From: an uncultured Clostridia bacterium
GTDB lineage: Bacteria > Bacillota > Clostridia > TANB77 > CAG-508
Direction of reading: 5' to 3'
Assembly: GCA_944390535.1 (NCBI GenBank)
Contig: CALXQV010000012.1
Location: forward strand, 1 to 37,435
Length of the DNA: 37,435 nucleotides
A program made the position numbers and the translations under genes. A model generated the notes under the pieces. The model did not search any database. It was given only the letters and a program-made list of their open reading frames with translations, and was not told the origin of the DNA. Numbering within the stretch: position 1 is the stretch's first letter; every line of letters begins with the position of its first letter. Positions 15,214 to 23,728 of this stretch are shown here, piece by piece.

Positions 15214-15240
15214 TGTGAGCTATTACTATCTACACTTAAA
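15214..15240. repeat. 27-bp direct repeat, copy 2 (at the broken end of a GNAT gene)
   Basis: Identical to 13456-13482 in the peroxiredoxin gene. The downstream GNAT reading frame runs into this copy and stops there, so it marks a rearrangement joint. The flanking bases differ on both sides. Confidence 0.85.
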
Positions 15241-15583
15241 ACTTTATTGTTTTAGCAGTATCTTTAACCGTTTCAAGTAATTTTCTTCCATATCCTTTAT
15301 GTCTATAAGTTTCATCAATATATACATTTGCAAGCCATGGATAGATATCAGGTCTAATAATTAAATTGACATGTGTAAACTGATATATTCCTATAATTTG
15401 TTCATTTAAAAACAAACCATATGTCTTAGGTAATCTATCTTTTTGCATACTATGCTTCATATAACATTTTGTTTCATCAAAACTATATCCATCACTTTTT
15501 CCCCACCAGTTATACATCCAGTTAGTAATAGTAATCAATGTATCTTCATCAATATCTATGAGTTGTTTTACTTCTAATCTCAT
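15236..15583 (-). pseudogene. GNAT acetyltransferase, 3' end lost at a rearrangement joint
   Basis: A 115-residue ORF starting MRLEVKQLIDIDEDTLITI (GGAGG upstream). It has the core GNAT strand and acetyl-CoA loop: WLANVYIDETYRHKGYGRKL (R-x-x-G-Y-G, pyrophosphate binding). GNATs of this type normally continue another 30-40 residues with the last strands that complete the acyl-acceptor site. Here the frame ends IKF-stop exactly where the 27-bp copy of peroxiredoxin DNA begins. The product is probably inactive. The substrate class is unknown; neighbours are other GNATs and transporters. Confidence 0.75.
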
Positions 15584-15603
15584 ACATATTTCCTCCCTTA
15601 TCT

Positions 15604-16142
15604 CTATTTACAATTATCAAAATATTCTTTCAACCCTAAATACTGATTATTCCAGTATTCAGCTTTCTTATTTAAACCATATGTATATATGATAAAATTA
15701 TTTTTTATTGTATCTGTGTCTTCTGCTGTATAATCTTCTTTTAAATGCATTATTTTATCATACAAATATAAAGCTGGTCTATTCTCATAATATGTTGTAT
15801 CTATTCTGAAAAAATCATACTTTTTTAATTTTTTACAATATGTAATTGTATCTAGTAGCACATTTTTTCCATAACCTTTTCTACGATAATTGGGTAGAAT
15901 TGCAAACCAATCTAGCCAAATTGTATCCTTATATTCATCATAATATTCTACACCTGTAATTCCAATTAAGTCATTGTGATGATATACTAAAAATGAACAA
16001 TTATCCTCTGTTCGATTAACCGCTTTATCATATAAGTCTTTGTAATCTGGATCAGATGGCCATATATTTTTTGTATATTAAACGCTATTTCGATATTTTG
16101 TAAATCAACTGGTATATATGTTAATTCAAATTGAGATTCCAC
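15604..16142 (-). pseudogene. GNAT acetyltransferase, frameshifted
   Basis: About 180 residues when the frames are joined. The first 30 codons (GTG start at 16142, AAAGGA upstream; VESQFELTYIPVDLQNIEIA) end at an (AT)3 run near 16062-16067. The remaining sequence continues in another frame: WPSDPDYKDLYDKAVNRTED, IWLDWFAILPNYRRKGYGKN (acetyl-CoA loop), then a C-terminal half with YLYDKIMHLKEDYTAEDT. Removing one AT dinucleotide restores the frame and reads QKIWPSDPDY. The C-terminal part is otherwise open, so the lesion is a single short indel in a dinucleotide repeat. Confidence 0.75.
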
Positions 16143-16186
16143 TTTATAATTCCTTTCTTGTTTTTATATAAATTAAAGAGATTCAT

Positions 16187-17353
16187 TTACATTTCTTTTT
16201 TACTTTTCCTATATTTACTATCTTGAATATAAATATTAATAAATAGAGAAGAAACTATGGAAATTGCAAAAATGATTATGAATACTTTTTCTCCAATAAA
16301 TGCACTAATTATTGCAAGTATAGTAAATACAATTACTTCTGTAAAACATAAGCTCATTTGTCCAACCGCTGCTAAAAAGTCATCATTTTCTGTAGATTCT
16401 TTTATCATATTTTGTATAGAAGTATTTACAGCAGTTTCATATACTTTTTCAAAATTATCATGCAATGTTTTATTAAATGCAATCATTACCTTATTTTTTG
16501 CAAGTAAGAATATACTAGTTATTATGATTTTTATAACTGTTACTAAAGTATTTGCTTTAACAATATTTTTATCCGTATACCTTCCAACTAATGACACCGT
16601 AATTATTTGTAGTACTAATGATATGATTATAATTGATGAAAATACTGAAAAGTCTTTCACTGCAATAAATAAATATAGAGGAACAAACAGTCTTTCTATG
16701 ATATGGCTTGTTCTCAAAGCATATATCATTTTATATTTGCTTTTCGTTTTTAGTATATATTTCATAGATTGTTTAAATGCATTTGTTTTGCTTTCAGCTT
16801 TATAATCTATTCTTTTTATAAATACATACTGTAATAAGAAAAAAGATGTGATAACCATAAATAAACTCATATGATTGTTCGAAATTACTCCCCAAGCAAC
16901 TATACAACTAGCAAGAGCTGTTGCTAATACTTTAGAAATATTTATAAAACTATTAAATCTTCCTCTATGATTAGTCTCAACATATCTACTTGATAAAGCA
17001 TCTGTTGCAGGATTAGCTAGTCCCATAATGCCCATTGCCAATATAAATATTACAATATTTCTATATATATTTGTTGCCTCTAGCATCATATAAACACTTA
17101 TGATACTAAAAACATTTGAAATTAATATACATTTTGCAATTCCGTATCTTGAAGATATACTAACAAATAGCGGTGTAGAAAGACCTGTAATTCCAAATCG
17201 TAATCCATAAATAAGTAAAATAAGGCATATTGGTATAGCATTTTTGTATAACATGACTGTTCCGAAAATTTCAATTAATGCATATGCAAAACTATATGAC
17301 ATATTTGCTAGATACATATATTTATATTCTGGTTTATAAAAATATTCTTTCAT
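16187..17353 (-). CDS. MFS-type transporter
   Basis: A 388-residue integral membrane protein with about twelve hydrophobic segments and a basic central loop (KAESKTNAFKQSMKYILKTK), the usual MFS two-times-six layout. It opens MKEYFYKPEYKYMYLANMSY and ends with a basic tail, KYRKSKKEM. The gene is intact, with GGAG 8 nt before the ATG. The substrate cannot be assigned; placement between GNAT acetyltransferases suggests a detoxification or metabolite-export role, which is inference. A second, longer MFS gene lies 1.6 kb upstream on the same strand. Confidence 0.8.
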   Translation of the reverse strand: MKEYFYKPEYKYMYLANMSYSFAYALIEIFGTVMLYKNAIPICLILLIYGLRFGITGLSTPLFVSISSRYGIAKCILISNVFSIISVYMMLEATNIYRNIVIFILAMGIMGLANPATDALSSRYVETNHRGRFNSFINISKVLATALASCIVAWGVISNNHMSLFMVITSFFLLQYVFIKRIDYKAESKTNAFKQSMKYILKTKSKYKMIYALRTSHIIERLFVPLYLFIAVKDFSVFSSIIIISLVLQIITVSLVGRYTDKNIVKANTLVTVIKIIITSIFLLAKNKVMIAFNKTLHDNFEKVYETAVNTSIQNMIKESTENDDFLAAVGQMSLCFTEVIVFTILAIISAFIGEKVFIIIFAISIVSSLFINIYIQDSKYRKSKKEM

Positions 17354-17387
17354 TTGTTTCTCCTAATGATTATTTAACTAAAATTGT

Positions 17388-17975
17388 TTATTGTATTAGA
17401 AATTCTTTGATTTTATCTATTGCGTTTATAACCTCTTCTCCATTTATACAATAAATTTTAGAATGATGATTTGTATCTGCTATATATTTCATGTTTAAAA
17501 ATTTGTTGCAGATTTTTTCTCCATGTTCTGTACTTGCATCTGCCATCATTTCTATTATTTTGATATTTTTATCTGCCAACTTCTTATATAAGCTTATACA
17601 CCCTTTTAATAAAGCAATTATTACATAATAATGATTTCTGTATTTTTTATGTATAGATATAGAAGATAAATACAAATAATATTCTTTATTATTTTCATAT
17701 CTTTCTATCTGAGAATCTTTTATATCTGCCTCGTTCATTCTAGTATAATAAATATCATAAAAAGTTTCTTTGTTTAGTGGTAATATATTAACACTTGCAA
17801 TTATTTCATTATTGCCATTTCTTACACCAACACAAGTTAGATGATTCTTTTGATACCACTTTAATACTTCTTCAGCAGGCGTTATATTGTCATTTGGAAA
17901 ATATGAATGTTCAATATTTTCCATTACTTTAAAATCTTCTAAATTAAATTTGTAATCTATCTTTAATTCTTCCAT
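17388..17975 (-). CDS. GNAT-fold acetyltransferase
   Basis: A 195-residue protein. The central part (YYLYLSSISIHKKYRNHYYV, then IIALLKGCISLYKKL) matches GNAT strand 4 plus helix 3. In place of the usual R-x-x-G-x-G acetyl-CoA loop it has KYRNHYYV, so cofactor binding may be altered. Later segments (EMMADASTEHGEKICNKFLN, then MKYIADTNHHSKIY) fit the C-terminal half of the fold. AGGA precedes the ATG. It is 34 bp upstream of the MFS gene, so the two are likely co-transcribed. The divergent loop makes the assignment to GNAT reasonable but not certain. Confidence 0.65.
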   Translation of the reverse strand: MEELKIDYKFNLEDFKVMENIEHSYFPNDNITPAEEVLKWYQKNHLTCVGVRNGNNEIIASVNILPLNKETFYDIYYTRMNEADIKDSQIERYENNKEYYLYLSSISIHKKYRNHYYVIIALLKGCISLYKKLADKNIKIIEMMADASTEHGEKICNKFLNMKYIADTNHHSKIYCINGEEVINAIDKIKEFLIQ

Positions 17976-17994
17976 TTTATTTTCCTATCTTTTA

Positions 17995-18145
17995 TTAATT
18001 GTATTTTTCTTTAACATATTCTCTTAATATGTACTTTTGCCATTCTCTAAATTACTTGTCCATATATTCTTCTAAATTTACCCATAATACTATATGGTCT
18101 TTTTCTATATTTTATAGTTAGGTTTTCTTCTTTTATATATTTCAT
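17995..18145 (-). pseudogene. Possible decayed small gene
   Basis: In the 188-bp gap between the GNAT and serine hydrolase genes an ATG at 18145, after AAAAGGAAATA, opens 32 codons (MKYIKEENLTIKYRKRPYSI). It stops at 18047. A different frame then reads FREWQKYILREYVKEKYN and stops at 17995. The composition is protein-like in both parts, so this may be the remnant of a gene with an indel. I cannot assign a family. Confidence 0.25.
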
Positions 18146-18163
18146 TATTTCCTTTTTTCCAAG

Positions 18164-18952
18164 TTATTCATTTGTCAGATAATTATAAATCATTCTGAAT
18201 AACTTTCCTATTAAAATAAAAGCATTACTTTTAGAAGTCATATCTTCCATAAAAAATCCAAAATAATATCCTTCACTATTTAATACGAAATAGCCACAAT
18301 CGTTTCCTAAATTCAAATTTTCTAATCCGCCAGTTTTATGATATACTTCTATATCTTCATAAATATACCTTTGACTTGCATTTTTTAATCTTTGCTTATG
18401 CAATATGTTTTTTGCTATATTACATAATTCCTTATTCAATATTTTTTCCTGGAATAATTGTTTATATAAATAATACATATCTCTATTACTTGTATAATTT
18501 TGTTTATCTGAATTAGGGTTTCCCATATACCTATTAAGTTTAGTATCTAATAATCCAAACTCTTTAAAAAAGTCATTATAATATTGAAGGCCAAATAGCT
18601 CAATTAATGCATTTGTTGCTAAATTATCGCTATTAATAATCATAAAAGTTAATAATTCTAACACGCTTGCTTGTTTTTCAATTTCATTATATATCCCATT
18701 ATCATTATCTAGTTCTATATTTCTAAAATTGATAATTTTGTCCAATGTTAATTCTTTTGTTTGTACTTTTTTTAGAACAGCTAGCATAATAGCTACTTTT
18801 ATACAACTAGCAGAATTTACTTTTATATTGGGGCTATATTCTACAATTATATTTCCACTAAAATCTTTAACTTCGATTGATATTTTACTACCTTCTGTTT
18901 TATATCTATTGATTAGTGTTTCTAATTCTTTAAATTCTAATTTTTTTTCCAA
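18164..18952 (-). CDS. Class A beta-lactamase-like serine hydrolase, cytoplasmic
   Basis: A 262-residue protein with the three active-site elements of the penicillin-recognising serine hydrolases: S49-C-I-K52, S108-D-N110 and K206-T-G208. The segment NYTSNRDMYYLYKQL also aligns with class A enzymes. The omega-loop Glu-x-x-x-Asn needed for fast deacylation is not evident; that position reads RYMGNPNSDKQ. There is no signal peptide or lipobox, so the enzyme should stay in the cytoplasm, which is unsuitable for protecting the cell wall. A peptidase or esterase role is more likely than antibiotic resistance. It starts at TTG with AGAGGG upstream. Confidence 0.75.
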   Translation of the reverse strand: MEKKLEFKELETLINRYKTEGSKISIEVKDFSGNIIVEYSPNIKVNSASCIKVAIMLAVLKKVQTKELTLDKIINFRNIELDNDNGIYNEIEKQASVLELLTFMIINSDNLATNALIELFGLQYYNDFFKEFGLLDTKLNRYMGNPNSDKQNYTSNRDMYYLYKQLFQEKILNKELCNIAKNILHKQRLKNASQRYIYEDIEVYHKTGGLENLNLGNDCGYFVLNSEGYYFGFFMEDMTSKSNAFILIGKLFRMIYNYLTNE

Positions 18953-18983
18953 TTTTATCCCTCTTTCTTAATTATTATAGTTT

Positions 18984-20246
18984 TTAAATTTGTTGCTTGA
19001 TAGTTTCATTTTTATTCTTTTTATGTACATTTTTAAAATATAGAAATAGGATTATATATGTAGCAATTGCTAATCCAAATGTTATTTTTATTGCATTTGA
19101 ACTTTCTTTAAATATGGTATATGAAAGTATAGGTAATATAGCTGTAATAATTCCCTCAATAAATCTTTCAAAAGTCACATAAGATGTTTGATAGTCTTCT
19201 TTTGCACTTTCATATATCGCTGTATGGTCATATATATCATAAGCACTATCATAAATTCCCATTAATATATAAACAATTGGTAATAAATAAATTAGTATTG
19301 AATTTTCAAAATATAGTAATATTCCAAAAGCGATTATTGATACTAGGCACATTGGTAAAATCACTTTTTTCCATTCTCTACTTTCTGCTTGATTTTTCCA
19401 AAAATTGCTCAACATTGCACTTGACAAATTTATCACTATATTTAATATTCCATAATATAAATAGTTTATTTGCAGATATCTTAAAATAAATACATTTAGG
19501 TACATAGTTCCAATACCATGAGCGAATCTATTTAAGCCACAAACTACAAGAACTTTTCTAAATGGTTTGTCTTTTGCAGGCATTTTTATACTATCAAGCA
19601 CTTTTGCTGATTTTTTCTCGATTTCTGGCTTATATGTATTCACTTTTATCATAATATCTATCAATGCAATAAGAAAAATAACGGAAAATAAAGTTAAAAA
19701 TCCATATAGTTCATATCCTGATGCTGTACATTTATCTAAAATAATTCCCATTATCAAGCTAAATACTACTACAACAGTATTTCGAAAAACATTTCGAATA
19801 GCTGCAAATTTGATTCTATCTTCTTTTTCTAATAAGGTCATTCTCCAATTCACAAATGTTACATATCCTAGTTCGCCTGTTACAGCATAAATAGAGGCAA
19901 ATATAAAAAAGAAAATTGTTCTGATAGTGATATTCTCAGAAATAAATGGAATAAATGCAAAACATATAGATGAGATCCTATATATTGTATAATTGGTTAA
20001 TACAACTTTTTTAGATTGTCCAAATTTCCCAAAAAAAGTTGCTGCAAAAATCTGAACAATATTGGTTATCGTATCTAATACCACATAAATCCCTATCGCT
20101 AAATCTGATAATCCTAAATAGACAGCAAATGCTGAAATAAAAGACGAACTGGCTATTTTGTTATTTGCTGTATCTAATACAGATGCTGTTAAGTATTTTT
20201 TATATTCTTTTTTGTAGTTTATTTTTCCTTTCGTTTTATCATACAT
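18984..20246 (-). CDS. MFS-type transporter
   Basis: A 420-residue membrane protein with about twelve hydrophobic segments. It opens with a basic cytoplasmic N terminus (MYDKTKGKINYKKEYKKYL). The FGKFGQSKKVVL loop between segments 2 and 3 resembles the MFS motif A region, and a long basic central loop (KPEIEKKSAKVLDSIKMPAK) follows segment 6. The substrate is unknown. The start codon overlaps the 3' end of the damaged kinase gene upstream (ATG inside AATGTATGA), so the two were probably translationally coupled. Confidence 0.8.
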   Translation of the reverse strand: MYDKTKGKINYKKEYKKYLTASVLDTANNKIASSSFISAFAVYLGLSDLAIGIYVVLDTITNIVQIFAATFFGKFGQSKKVVLTNYTIYRISSICFAFIPFISENITIRTIFFFIFASIYAVTGELGYVTFVNWRMTLLEKEDRIKFAAIRNVFRNTVVVVFSLIMGIILDKCTASGYELYGFLTLFSVIFLIALIDIMIKVNTYKPEIEKKSAKVLDSIKMPAKDKPFRKVLVVCGLNRFAHGIGTMYLNVFILRYLQINYLYYGILNIVINLSSAMLSNFWKNQAESREWKKVILPMCLVSIIAFGILLYFENSILIYLLPIVYILMGIYDSAYDIYDHTAIYESAKEDYQTSYVTFERFIEGIITAILPILSYTIFKESSNAIKITFGLAIATYIILFLYFKNVHKKNKNETIKQQI

Positions 20247-20690
20247 TTTTCAATTCCTTTACTAATTCATTTAATTTTCTCACTCTATCAATTGATGTAT
20301 CTTCATATCTATATCCATATTCCTTGCATTTTTCCCTTATTTCTTTGTCTATTTTTATATGTTTTGTTATTGACTTTAACATCATCTCATCATCTCTGGT
20401 ATATGAATATTCATCTGGTGTATCATATCTCCTGATATTATCTAATATTTGTTTAGAATCAATTTCTCCATGTCCTAGAAATATAAAAGTCTTGAGATAA
20501 ATTTTGGTAAGTCTGTAAAAGTATTTTTACCTTCTCTTGGATTTATATCAAGTTGAGGAAATATGTCATCAAACGCGTTTCTTATACAATCTAAACTAAG
20601 TATATGATAGTTTTCTAATTCTTTTGCTAATAAAGTTGCTAATGTTGTTTTTCCAGCTCTTGGGACCCCTGCAATTACTATATTTTTCAT
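20239..20690 (-). pseudogene. P-loop nucleotide kinase-like protein with internal deletion
   Basis: The N-terminal 68 residues (MKNIVIAGVPRAGKTTLATL, Walker A GVPRAGKTT, then DCIRNAFDDIFPQL) run in one frame until SRLLYF-stop. A second frame continues TFIFLGHGEIDSKQILDNIR, then RYDTPDEYSYTRDDEMM and ends KLNELVKELKNV at 20239, overlapping the MFS start. At the joint near 20480-20490 the frames change, and the usual middle (a strand plus lid helix, about 40 residues) appears to be missing. So this is a deletion plus frameshift, not a single-base error. It resembles small adenylate-kinase-like ATPases found with GNAT/MFS clusters. Confidence 0.7.
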
Positions 20691-20740
20691 GTTTTACCCC
20701 TCTTTTTCTCTATGATAAAATGAAGTTTTTTTGAATTGAT

Positions 20741-21613
20741 TTATGCTATCAAAGATAAAGCAAAGACACATACAATCATTCCTATAATCATGAGATATTT
20801 TTTCCAATTAATATATTCTTTTAAAATGAATCTTGAAGCAAGTAAAGTTATAACAATAGAACTTGTACTTATTACTGAAACAACAGAAACATTTCCTTCC
20901 ATTAACGCTAATCTATCAAATATAGATGAAGAAACATCTAATACACATTGTAAAATAAAATATTTTTTACTGTTTATCTTTCTAATATCTAAATAGTTCC
21001 ATTTCTTTGTAACTGTACAATATGTTAAAATTCCTATGAGCATGATTACAGCATAATTAAACATAACATATAGGGAATCTTGGTATTTTGTAATATACAC
21101 TTTATTCATGAAATCTGATATTCCATAAAATATAACTACTCCATATGAGTACAGAATTGCTTTTTGCCTTATCTTTTTGTCTTCTTTTTCTTTGTCATTA
21201 TCTTTCTTTTTTGCTATCATAATAGATAACACTACAAGGATTGTTGATAATAAAAATTGTAATACTGTACAATTTTCTTGCAAAACAATAACGCCTAACA
21301 AAAATGTAACAATGACTTGTAACTTTTGGATAGAAGTTGCAACTGCCACCTTACTATATTTAATAGCTGAAACAGAACAGTAGAATCCCATTGATTGTAT
21401 AGCAATTCCTGGTAGCATTTCTATCAAATCTGTAATTGTTAATTTTGATAAAATTTCTGGTTTGGTTATGAAACCAAACATTAATATTATGAAATGATAG
21501 AATAACATTCCTGTAATTGCTATTCTTTTAGGTTCATTATTTGAGCACTTTTTGATTGCTATTGCTACAAATCCCCAAATCATTGTTGATAGTATACAAT
21601 AATATAACCACAT
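20741..21613 (-). CDS. EamA/DMT-family transporter
   Basis: A 290-residue protein of ten hydrophobic segments in two repeats of five, the drug/metabolite transporter layout. It opens MWLYYCILSTMIWGFVAIAI. The first repeat ends near LVVLSIMIAKKKDN, with a charged linker (DNDKEKEDKKIRQK) between the halves. EamA proteins export or import small metabolites; the substrate is unknown. GGAG precedes the ATG. It starts 10 bp after the upstream GNAT gene, implying one operon with it. Confidence 0.85.
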   Translation of the reverse strand: MWLYYCILSTMIWGFVAIAIKKCSNNEPKRIAITGMLFYHFIILMFGFITKPEILSKLTITDLIEMLPGIAIQSMGFYCSVSAIKYSKVAVATSIQKLQVIVTFLLGVIVLQENCTVLQFLLSTILVVLSIMIAKKKDNDKEKEDKKIRQKAILYSYGVVIFYGISDFMNKVYITKYQDSLYVMFNYAVIMLIGILTYCTVTKKWNYLDIRKINSKKYFILQCVLDVSSSIFDRLALMEGNVSVVSVISTSSIVITLLASRFILKEYINWKKYLMIIGMIVCVFALSLIA

Positions 21614-21623
21614 TTATTTTCTC

Positions 21624-22064
21624 CTAGTTTTCATATATATTATCATTTATTTTTAATACCATTTTTCGATATTGTGTTTTAAATCCCATTCGTTCATATA
21701 AATCTCTTGCTCTATTTTCTTCTGATACATCTAATGTTATATCTTTATCTTGTTTTTTTGCTATATCAATCATTTGTTGTAATACCATGCTTCCAATTCC
21801 CTGATTTCTATATTTTTCATCTAAAAACAATCTATATATAAAGATTTCTTTAGGATAATTTTGTATACCTATAAATCCAACCATCTTGTTTTGATACATG
21901 ATTTTGTAATATTCTTCATTATCCTCAAAAGTTAATTCTTCAGGTTTAATAATTCTAAGCTGGTATATTGGGTCTACTGTGTTGTGATGTTTCCATTCTT
22001 CTATAATCCATTCTCTAAAATATTCATTGTTTTCCTTTTCTAATATTACATTTACTTTCTCCAT
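21624..22064 (-). CDS. GNAT-family N-acetyltransferase
   Basis: A complete 146-residue GNAT. Strand 4 and the acetyl-CoA pyrophosphate loop are clear: IYRLFLDEKYRNQGIGSMVL (R-N-Q-G-I-G). The C-terminal ENRARDLYERMGFKTQYRKM is the usual helix 4/strand 6 region. It probably acetylates a small molecule or a protein N terminus; the acceptor is unknown. GAGGTGAAG precedes the ATG. It is the best preserved acetyltransferase of the cluster and leads directly into the EamA transporter, suggesting a modify-and-export pair. Confidence 0.85.
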   Translation of the reverse strand: MEKVNVILEKENNEYFREWIIEEWKHHNTVDPIYQLRIIKPEELTFEDNEEYYKIMYQNKMVGFIGIQNYPKEIFIYRLFLDEKYRNQGIGSMVLQQMIDIAKKQDKDITLDVSEENRARDLYERMGFKTQYRKMVLKINDNIYEN

Positions 22065-22196
22065 AAATTCTTCACCTCTATTATTAGATTATTATTTTTT
22101 TCGGCTTTTTTATAATTATCATAATTGACTAGTATTTCATCAGCTATTAATTTCCTTGTATAATTGCATTTTCATTTTCTGTATGCTTAAAATGTT

Positions 22197-22784
22197 TTAT
22201 AACTTGGTTTCAAATTTTTGTATTTTTATATAAATATCATACCAACTAAATACTCTTGTCATATTATCTAATTTCATATCTCTATTGTATCTACAATCAT
22301 AGCAAAATACATGTGTATGATTTACAAATGTTGGTATGGTTTCTGGACTATCTTCTATCATAATATCAATTTTTAAATGATCTATTTCTTTTGTTTTATC
22401 TGGTGAAAAATATAGTCCATCATATACAATATCATTTTCCTTTAGCCATTTTTTCACAATTTCTCTTGTTTTTTTACCTTTTTCTGTATTTTCTGTTGCA
22501 TAATGTCTTGAAGTAATAATATATATATGATTTCCTTTTTCTTTTAATTTTCTTATTACTTCATTTGCATATTTTCTTGCAGGTTCATGTTCTATATAAT
22601 TCCAAAAATATTCTTTTCTATAATTATCTAAAATCTCTTTTGTCCAACTAAATTTACGATATTCATATTCGTATGGATTTTCAATACCTTGTAGTTTATT
22701 TTCAAATATAAATTTTGAAGTTGTATCCATGACATAATCATCATCATTTGTTAGTACGCCATCTATATCTATTCCTATATTCAC
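22197..22784 (-). CDS. HAD-family 5'-nucleotidase-like phosphatase
   Basis: A 195-residue haloacid dehalogenase-fold protein. Motif I is GIDIDGVLTND (nucleophile Asp and general-acid Asp). Motif II is YIITSRHYATENTEKGK. Motif IV is DIMIEDSPETI. The DGVLTN start and the short, cap-poor build match 5'(3')-deoxyribonucleotidase/YqfW-like phosphatases, which act on nucleotides or similar small phosphates. It starts at GTG, with AAGGGAG 6 nt upstream. The 131-bp gap after it has no supported gene. Confidence 0.8.
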   Translation of the reverse strand: MNIGIDIDGVLTNDDDYVMDTTSKFIFENKLQGIENPYEYEYRKFSWTKEILDNYRKEYFWNYIEHEPARKYANEVIRKLKEKGNHIYIITSRHYATENTEKGKKTREIVKKWLKENDIVYDGLYFSPDKTKEIDHLKIDIMIEDSPETIPTFVNHTHVFCYDCRYNRDMKLDNMTRVFSWYDIYIKIQKFETKL

Positions 22785-22863
22785 TATTTTCTCCCTTCAT
22801 ATCTCTTTGCTATCCATATCCAATAAAGTTCTTAGATATGGTCTTTATAGTCTGATTACCATT

Positions 22864-23679
22864 TTACTTAACTCCCTCATTTAATTTATTTAAAAACTTT
22901 GCTACCCCTTCTTGGTTATTAGTGTCTGTCACCTCATCTACCATTTCCTTTATATCCTCAGGTGCATTTCCCATAGCAACAGAATATCCTACAGTTTCAA
23001 ACATTGTTATATCATTATAGCTGTCTCCTATTGCTATACTTTCTTTTAAATCAATGTTTAAGTGTTTGCATAATTTTTTAATTGCCGTTCCTTTACTTGT
23101 ACTTTTACAAGTAATATCTAAAAAGAAAGGTTTTTCTTTTAGAAGAGTTTTATTTATTAAACATTTTGACGAATTAATAATTTTTATATTCTCTTTATTT
23201 TCTATTTTCTTTTTAATATTTTGTATTGGTTCTAAATTTAAACTTGAAAAAACACATTGTGTAACAGAATGATTTGTCACAAAGTTTTCTATTGGTTCTT
23301 CTAAAAGAATACTTGCTTTAGAGTCTGTGCGCTTCCTTGTTATTCTTTTACTATTTGAATTCATAATAAGTTGTACATCATATTCTTCAGCTAAATTCCA
23401 CAAATCTATTACTTCTTCATTGGATAAACTATTTTGGTATATTATTTTCTTTTCTTGATAATCATAGATTTCTCCGCCATTACATCCAATTACATAGTTA
23501 CTTGCTAAAGCTTCTTTACTTACCTCTTCTAGATAATTCCTTGGTCTTCCAGAACAAACAACCACATAACATCCTTTTTGTGTTATTTTATAAATTGCTT
23601 TTTTAGTTTCTGCTGTTATTTCTTCCTTGTCATTTCTCAAAGTTCCATCTATGTCAATAAAAATAATTTTATACATCAT
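22864..23679 (-). CDS. Cof-type HAD-IIB phosphatase
   Basis: A 271-residue sugar-phosphate phosphatase of the Cof/YbiV type. Motif I is FIDIDGTLRNDKEEITAETK, motif II VVCSGRPRNYLEEV, the GCNGGEIYD turn follows, and motifs III and IV lie in CKSTSKGTAIKKLCKHL and AIGDSYNDITMFETVGYSVA. The central cap domain spans about residues 85-185. The usual activity is on sugar phosphates, flavin precursors or pyridoxal phosphate; specificity is not predictable. Two adjacent ATGs (23679 and 23676) follow AAAGGA; either may be used. Confidence 0.88.
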   Translation of the reverse strand: MMYKIIFIDIDGTLRNDKEEITAETKKAIYKITQKGCYVVVCSGRPRNYLEEVSKEALASNYVIGCNGGEIYDYQEKKIIYQNSLSNEEVIDLWNLAEEYDVQLIMNSNSKRITRKRTDSKASILLEEPIENFVTNHSVTQCVFSSLNLEPIQNIKKKIENKENIKIINSSKCLINKTLLKEKPFFLDITCKSTSKGTAIKKLCKHLNIDLKESIAIGDSYNDITMFETVGYSVAMGNAPEDIKEMVDEVTDTNNQEGVAKFLNKLNEGVK

Positions 23680-23728
23680 ACTATCCTTTCTATGCTTACT
23701 TTTTCTACAAATTTTTATTTTTCTTCTT

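Noticed and set aside
22065..22196. Protein-like stretch (KLIADEILVNYDNYKKAEKN) between the nucleotidase and GNAT genes
   Set aside because: No start codon or ribosome binding site; too short to call a remnant with any confidence.
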